Source: Mycobacterium aquaticum
GTDB lineage: Bacteria > Actinomycetota > Actinomycetes > Mycobacteriales > Mycobacteriaceae
Reading direction: 5' to 3'
Assembly (NCBI RefSeq): GCF_002086485.1
Contig: NZ_MVHF01000017.1
Coordinates: 62,001 to 126,000, forward strand
Length of the DNA stretch: 64,000 bases
Shown: positions 60,061 through 64,000 of the stretch, one piece after another
Layout of the letters: the number at the start of each line of letters is the position of its first letter
How positions within the stretch are numbered: the stretch's first letter is position 1
Position numbers and translations under genes: made by a program
Notes under the pieces: generated by a model
What the model was told of the DNA's origin: nothing
Seen by the model: only the letters and a program-made list of their open reading frames with translations
Databases searched by the model: none

Positions 60061-62927
60061 ACGAGAGCCTCCTGCAGGGTCGGTTCGGTCTGGAACGCCT
60101 CGGGTGCTGGGCACGAGCAGGCGAGGTTGCGGTCGCCGTGCACGCCGTCGATGCGGCGGACCGGCGGCCAGTACTTGTTGCGCCTCAGAGAGGCAACCGG
60201 ATACGCCGCGTACTGCCTGCTGTAGGGCAGGGTCCACTCGGCGTCGGTGACCTGCTCGGCGGTGTGTGGCGCTTGCCGCAGCGGGCTCTGCTCCAGCGCC
60301 CACTCGCCCGAGTCGACCCGGCTGATCTCGTCGTGGATGCCGATCATGGCTGCGATGAACCGGTCCAGCTCGGCCAGATCCTCCGATTCGGTGGGCTCCA
60401 CCATGAGGGTGCCGTTGACCGGGAAGGACAGCGTCGGCGCGTGGAAACCGTAGTCGATCAACCGCTTTGCCACGTCTTCGGCGCTCACCCCGGTGCGTTT
60501 GGTGATCTCGCGCAGATCCAGGATGCACTCGTGCGCGACCAACCCGGATTCGCCGGTGTAGAGCACCGGGTACCGATCGGCCAGTGACGCGGCCACATAG
60601 TTGGCGGCCAGCACGGCGGTCTTGGTCGCGGCCGTCAGCCCGTCGGGCCCCATCAGCGCCAGGTAGGCCCAGGTGATCGGAAGGATGCCGGCCGAGCCGT
60701 AATTGGCAGCCGACACCGGGGCCGGCCCGTCGACGGACAGCGGATCGCCCGGCAGGAACGGCGCGAGGTGCGCCCGCACCGCGACCGGTCCGACACCCGG
60801 GCCACCGCCACCGTGCGGGATGCAGAACGTCTTGTGCAGGTTCAGGTGTGAGACGTCGCCGCCGAACTCGCCCGGTTTGGCCAGGCCGACAAGGGCATTC
60901 AGGTTGGCCCCGTCGACATACACCTGGCCGCCTGCGCCGTGGACGAGGTCGCACACGGTGCGCACCTCGGTCTCGTACACGCCGTGGGTGGATGGATAGG
61001 TCAGCATGATGGCTGCAACGCGGCCGTCGTGGTCGGCGAGCTTCGCCTGCAGGTCGTCGACATCGATGTTGCCGTTGGGTGCCGTCTTGACCACGATCAC
61101 GCGCATGCCGGCCAGAACTGCCGACGCGGCATTGGTGCCGTGCGCGGACTGCGGGATGAGGCAGACATCGCGCTCGTCGTCACCGCGGGACCGGTGGTAG
61201 GCGTTGATGGCCAGCAGGCCGGCGAGCTCGCCTTGCGATCCGGCGTTGGGCTGCAACGAAACCCGGTCATAGCCGGTGATCTCGGCCAGCCAGCTCTCCA
61301 GGTTGCCGATGAGCTCGAGGTACCCGCCGGTCTGCGCGGCCGGCGCATACGGATGGATGCCTGCGAACCCGGGCCAGCTGATCGGTTCCATCTCGGCGGC
61401 GGCGTTGAGCTTCATGGTGCACGAGCCCAGCGGGATCATCGTCCGGTCCAGTGCGAGGTCCTTGTCGGAGAGTTCCCGCAGGAACCGCAACATCGCGGTC
61501 TCGGAACGGTGCCGGTGAAACACCGGATGGGTCAGGTAATCCGACGTGCGCAGCACGTCTGCGGGCAACGCGACGCCGCCACCCGACGCGACAGGTACGG
61601 CACCGAACACGTCGAGCACGCGCCGCACGATGTCGTCGGTGGTGCGCTCGTCGCACGAGATGCCGACGTGGTCGGCGTCGACCAGACGCAGGTTGATCCC
61701 GGCGCGGTCGGCGGCGTCGACGATGTCGCGGGCACAACCGGGGACCCGCACCAGCACGGTGTCGAAGAACGAGTCGTGCACGACCTCCCGGCCCGCGAAC
61801 CGCAGCCCCTCGGCCAACGCGACGGCATGACCGTGCACGCGGGTTGCAATGGCGCGCAACCCTTCCGGACCGTGGTAGGCGGCGTACATGGCGGCGACGT
61901 TGGCCAGCAGCGCCTGCGCGGTGCAGATGTTGCTGGTCGCCTTGTCCCGGCGGATGTGCTGTTCGCGGGTCTGCAGGGCGAGCCGGTAGGCGGGCTTGCC
62001 GTCCACGTCGACGGAGACGCCGACCAGCCGGCCCGGCAGCATGCGCTCCAACCCGGACCGCACCGACATGTACCCGGCATGCGGCCCGCCGAAGAACAGC
62101 GGCACACCGAACCGCTGCGCCGAGCCCACGGCGATGTCGGCACCCTGCTCGCCGGGCGGCGTGATCAGCGTCAACGACAGCAGATCGGCCGCGACGGTGG
62201 TCAGCATGCCGCGGCCGGCGGCCGCGGCGATCAGCGGCGCCAGGTCACGGACAACGCCGCCGGCACCGGGCGATTGGAAGACGACGCCGAACGCGTCACC
62301 GTCAGGCAGCGCCTGCGCCAGGTCTGCGACCACCACCTCGATGCCCACCGACTCGGCCCGCCCGCGCACCACCGCGAGCGTCTGCGGCAGGCAATCCGCG
62401 TCGAGCACAACACGATTGGACTTCGAGGTCTTGTTGGCCCGGCGCATCAGCAGCACGGCCTCCATCACCGCGGTGGCCTCGTCGAGCAGCGATGCACCGG
62501 CCACCGGCAGTGCCGTGAGATCCTCGATGACGGTCTGGAAGGTCAGCAGCGCTTCGAGCCTGCCCTGGGAGATCTCCGGCTGGTACGGCGTGTACGCGGT
62601 GTACCAGGCCGGCGACTCCAGCATGTTGCGGCGCAGGACGGCCGGGGTGATGTTGTCGTGGTAGCCGAGACCGATCATCTGCACCCGCGTCTCGTTGCGG
62701 TCAGCCAGCGCACGCAGCGCGTCGAGCACCTGCTCTTCGGACCGCGCCGCGGGGAGTCGCAGCCCGTCGCTACTGCGGATCTGGGTGGGTACGGCCGCGT
62801 CGATCAGTGCGTCGACGGACGGGTAGCCGAGCACGTCGAGCATGCGGGCTTGGCCGGTGTGGTCGGGGCCGATATGGCGGTCGCGAAAAACACTGTCGCC
62901 GTTGACAACTTCAGATAGCTCAGGCAC
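60057..62927 (-). CDS. gcvP: Glycine dehydrogenase (decarboxylating), P protein
   Basis: A 956-residue homodimer-type P protein that decarboxylates glycine and loads aminomethyl onto GcvH. Front FRDRHIGPDHTGQARML and MIGLGYHDNITPAVLRRNMLESPAWYTAYTPYQPEISQGRLEALL. The PLP lysine is in HLNLHKTFCIPHGGGGPGVGP. GTG 62927 is the start with GGAG 8 bases upstream. It is the first gene after the glycine riboswitch and so is directly controlled by glycine. Confidence 0.97.
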   Translation of the reverse strand: MPELSEVVNGDSVFRDRHIGPDHTGQARMLDVLGYPSVDALIDAAVPTQIRSSDGLRLPAARSEEQVLDALRALADRNETRVQMIGLGYHDNITPAVLRRNMLESPAWYTAYTPYQPEISQGRLEALLTFQTVIEDLTALPVAGASLLDEATAVMEAVLLMRRANKTSKSNRVVLDADCLPQTLAVVRGRAESVGIEVVVADLAQALPDGDAFGVVFQSPGAGGVVRDLAPLIAAAAGRGMLTTVAADLLSLTLITPPGEQGADIAVGSAQRFGVPLFFGGPHAGYMSVRSGLERMLPGRLVGVSVDVDGKPAYRLALQTREQHIRRDKATSNICTAQALLANVAAMYAAYHGPEGLRAIATRVHGHAVALAEGLRFAGREVVHDSFFDTVLVRVPGCARDIVDAADRAGINLRLVDADHVGISCDERTTDDIVRRVLDVFGAVPVASGGGVALPADVLRTSDYLTHPVFHRHRSETAMLRFLRELSDKDLALDRTMIPLGSCTMKLNAAAEMEPISWPGFAGIHPYAPAAQTGGYLELIGNLESWLAEITGYDRVSLQPNAGSQGELAGLLAINAYHRSRGDDERDVCLIPQSAHGTNAASAVLAGMRVIVVKTAPNGNIDVDDLQAKLADHDGRVAAIMLTYPSTHGVYETEVRTVCDLVHGAGGQVYVDGANLNALVGLAKPGEFGGDVSHLNLHKTFCIPHGGGGPGVGPVAVRAHLAPFLPGDPLSVDGPAPVSAANYGSAGILPITWAYLALMGPDGLTAATKTAVLAANYVAASLADRYPVLYTGESGLVAHECILDLREITKRTGVSAEDVAKRLIDYGFHAPTLSFPVNGTLMVEPTESEDLAELDRFIAAMIGIHDEISRVDSGEWALEQSPLRQAPHTAEQVTDAEWTLPYSRQYAAYPVASLRRNKYWPPVRRIDGVHGDRNLACSCPAPEAFQTEPTLQEALV

Positions 62928-62984
62928 GAGGTGACTCCGGTTTCGGGGCGCCGCGATGACGCGACGTATCGGGTGGTGACACCT

Positions 62985-63165
62985 CCCCGCTCTGTCCTGA
63001 AACCTGAGAGTTTTAGCGCTGCCGCGCTGTTCCCCTTCGGTAAGTGCGATCGGTGGATCCCACTGTTCTCCAGAGTTGCCTCGACACTGCGGTATTGGGC
63101 CTGAGAGATTCCCGGGGAGGAGTTGCTCCTACGGCGCCTCCGAAAAACGGAGGTTCTCCCACAGT
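62985..63165 (-). promoter_or_regulatory. Tandem glycine riboswitch
   Basis: Read on the minus strand, two aptamer copies stand in series before gcvP. The upstream one shows GGGAGA (63155-63160 on plus as TCTCCC), GGCGCCGTAGGAGCAACTC, AATCTCTCAGGC and ACTCTGGAGA. The second has ACCGAAGGGG and ends with CTCTCAGGTTTCAGGACAGAG near 62991. These are the conserved elements of the cooperative glycine riboswitch. It should switch on the gcv operon when glycine is high. The start of gcvP is about 60 bases downstream. Confidence 0.95.
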
Positions 63166-63203
63166 GCGTCAACGACGTTTTCAGTTGTGTGATGCATGCT
63201 ACG

Positions 63204-64000
63204 TCATTGACGGGTGGTTGTCGCAACCTCTCCGTTGACGGGCAAGTTGGTGCGGGCGCCGGCGACCATGAGCGACACGATGTCGAAGACCAGCGTCGCC
63301 GCCGCGACACAGGTGATCTCGGCATGGTCGTAGGCGGGGGCCACCTCGACGACGTCGGCGCCGACGATGTTGAGTCCGGTCATCTTTCGCAGCATCTTCA
63401 GCAGCTCGCGCGAGGTCAGACCACCCATTTCAGGGGTGCCGGTGCCCGGGGCGAAGGCCGGGTCCAGCACGTCGATGTCGATGGACAGGTACACCGGGAC
63501 GTCGCCGACCCGGCGGCGCACTACGTCCACGGCCGCGTCGACGCCGATCACGTCGAGGTCGCCTGCCCGGATGATCTTGAAACCCATCCTGGCGTCGTCG
63601 TCGAGATCCATCTGGTCGTAGATGGGACCTCGGATGCCGATGTGGATCGAGTGGTCTTCGACGAGCAGCCCCTCCTCGAACGCGCGCCGGAAGATGGTGC
63701 CGTGAGTGACCGGGGCGTTGAAATAGGTGTCCCAGGTGTCCAGGTGTGCATCGAAGTGCACGAGTGCAACAGGGCCGTGTTTGGCATGCAGCGCACGAAG
63801 ATTGGGCAACGCGATGGTGTGATCGCCACCGATGGACACGATGCGGCGATCGCCGCCGGCGAGAATGTCGGAGGCGTGATCCTGAATCTGCCGGCACGCC
63901 TCGTCGATGTTGTACGGCGTGACCGCGACGTCACCGGCATCCACCACCTGGACGTGTTCGAGTGGCGCGACGCCCAGTTCGACGTGATAACCCGGACGCA
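63204..64000 (-). CDS. Agmatinase/ureohydrolase family protein, 5'-truncated
   Basis: Open to the right edge; at least 265 residues are seen. The Mn-binding ureohydrolase motifs are complete: SIGGDHTIALPN, HFDAHLDTWD and SIDIDVLDPAFAPGTGTPEMGG. These enzymes split urea from agmatine, arginine or other guanidino compounds; the GTPEMGGLTSREL stretch fits agmatinase or guanidinobutyrase rather than arginase. It is on the same strand as the gcv operon, upstream of the riboswitch, with the stop 39 bp before the first aptamer. The N-terminus lies outside the window. Confidence 0.9.
   Translation of the reverse strand, partial: RPGYHVELGVAPLEHVQVVDAGDVAVTPYNIDEACRQIQDHASDILAGGDRRIVSIGGDHTIALPNLRALHAKHGPVALVHFDAHLDTWDTYFNAPVTHGTIFRRAFEEGLLVEDHSIHIGIRGPIYDQMDLDDDARMGFKIIRAGDLDVIGVDAAVDVVRRRVGDVPVYLSIDIDVLDPAFAPGTGTPEMGGLTSRELLKMLRKMTGLNIVGADVVEVAPAYDHAEITCVAAATLVFDIVSLMVAGARTNLPVNGEVATTTRQ

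Noticed and set aside
60939..62918. 659-residue open frame opposite gcvP
   Set aside because: Antisense shadow of gcvP; no family resemblance and no ribosome site.

Overview
The window is high-GC, densely coded actinobacterial DNA from a mycobacterium, most likely a fast-growing Mycolicibacterium. The evidence is gene order and family content: the dnaK-grpE-dnaJ-hspR operon with HspR/HAIR operators, furA-katG, ttfA-clpB (the Rv0383c-Rv0384c pair of M. tuberculosis), an Rv0385-type flavohaemoglobin, Esp-type ESX substrates and a SfLAP/GAP-family membrane protein. No tRNA, rRNA, CRISPR array or intact insertion sequence was seen. No gene-free stretch exceeds 300 bp; the longest (62928-63203) holds a glycine riboswitch.

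Layout. 1-8.1 kb: end of a crotonase, an MFS importer and a Nudix hydrolase in one overlapping operon, an FCD-type GntR regulator, two lipoproteins, a cytosolic GH76 glycosidase, an RNA methyltransferase and an SDR. 8.15-14.5 kb: furA-katG, a bidirectional terminator, then ttfA and clpB. 14.7-22.8 kb: CYTH protein, GAP-family membrane protein, a three-gene ESX-substrate operon (EspA/E-like with a His-Pro-Gly repeat, EspC/F-like, EspD/H-like), a TetR/membrane-protein pair, flavohaemoglobin and aldose epimerase. 22.8-24.4 kb: a TetR/flavin split-barrel pair around a large perfect palindrome. 24.4-28.5 kb: dnaK-grpE-dnaJ-hspR. 28.7-31.8 kb: a three-gene set (SPFH-SHOCT protein, double zinc-ribbon protein, small membrane protein) resembling Bacillus YdjI/G/H.

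32-53.5 kb is catabolic and accessory. It starts with an unusual regulator that joins an IS630-transposase-like body to a GntR/FCD module, divergent from an old-yellow-enzyme-type dehydrogenase, an MFS importer and a GlcG/HbpS protein. A LacI regulator follows, divergent from an arylsulfotransferase plus sulfonate-type ABC importer operon. Next is a five-gene minus-strand operon (GMC oxidoreductase, its small subunit, two NCS1 permeases, PucR), then a second PucR divergent from an epimerase-SDR-creatininase operon. This looks like a pathway for a nitrogenous ring compound; the substrate cannot be read from sequence.

53.5-63.2 kb is one minus-strand operon behind a tandem glycine riboswitch: gcvP-gcvT-gcvH-glyA-sdaA-lipA-lpd. 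It encodes a self-contained route from glycine to serine to pyruvate, including its own lipoyl synthase and E3. A truncated agmatinase-family ureohydrolase closes the window.

The most original items are the transposase-derived regulator, the orphan Esp operon with its histidine-rich repeat, and the SPFH/zinc-ribbon/membrane set next to dnaK.
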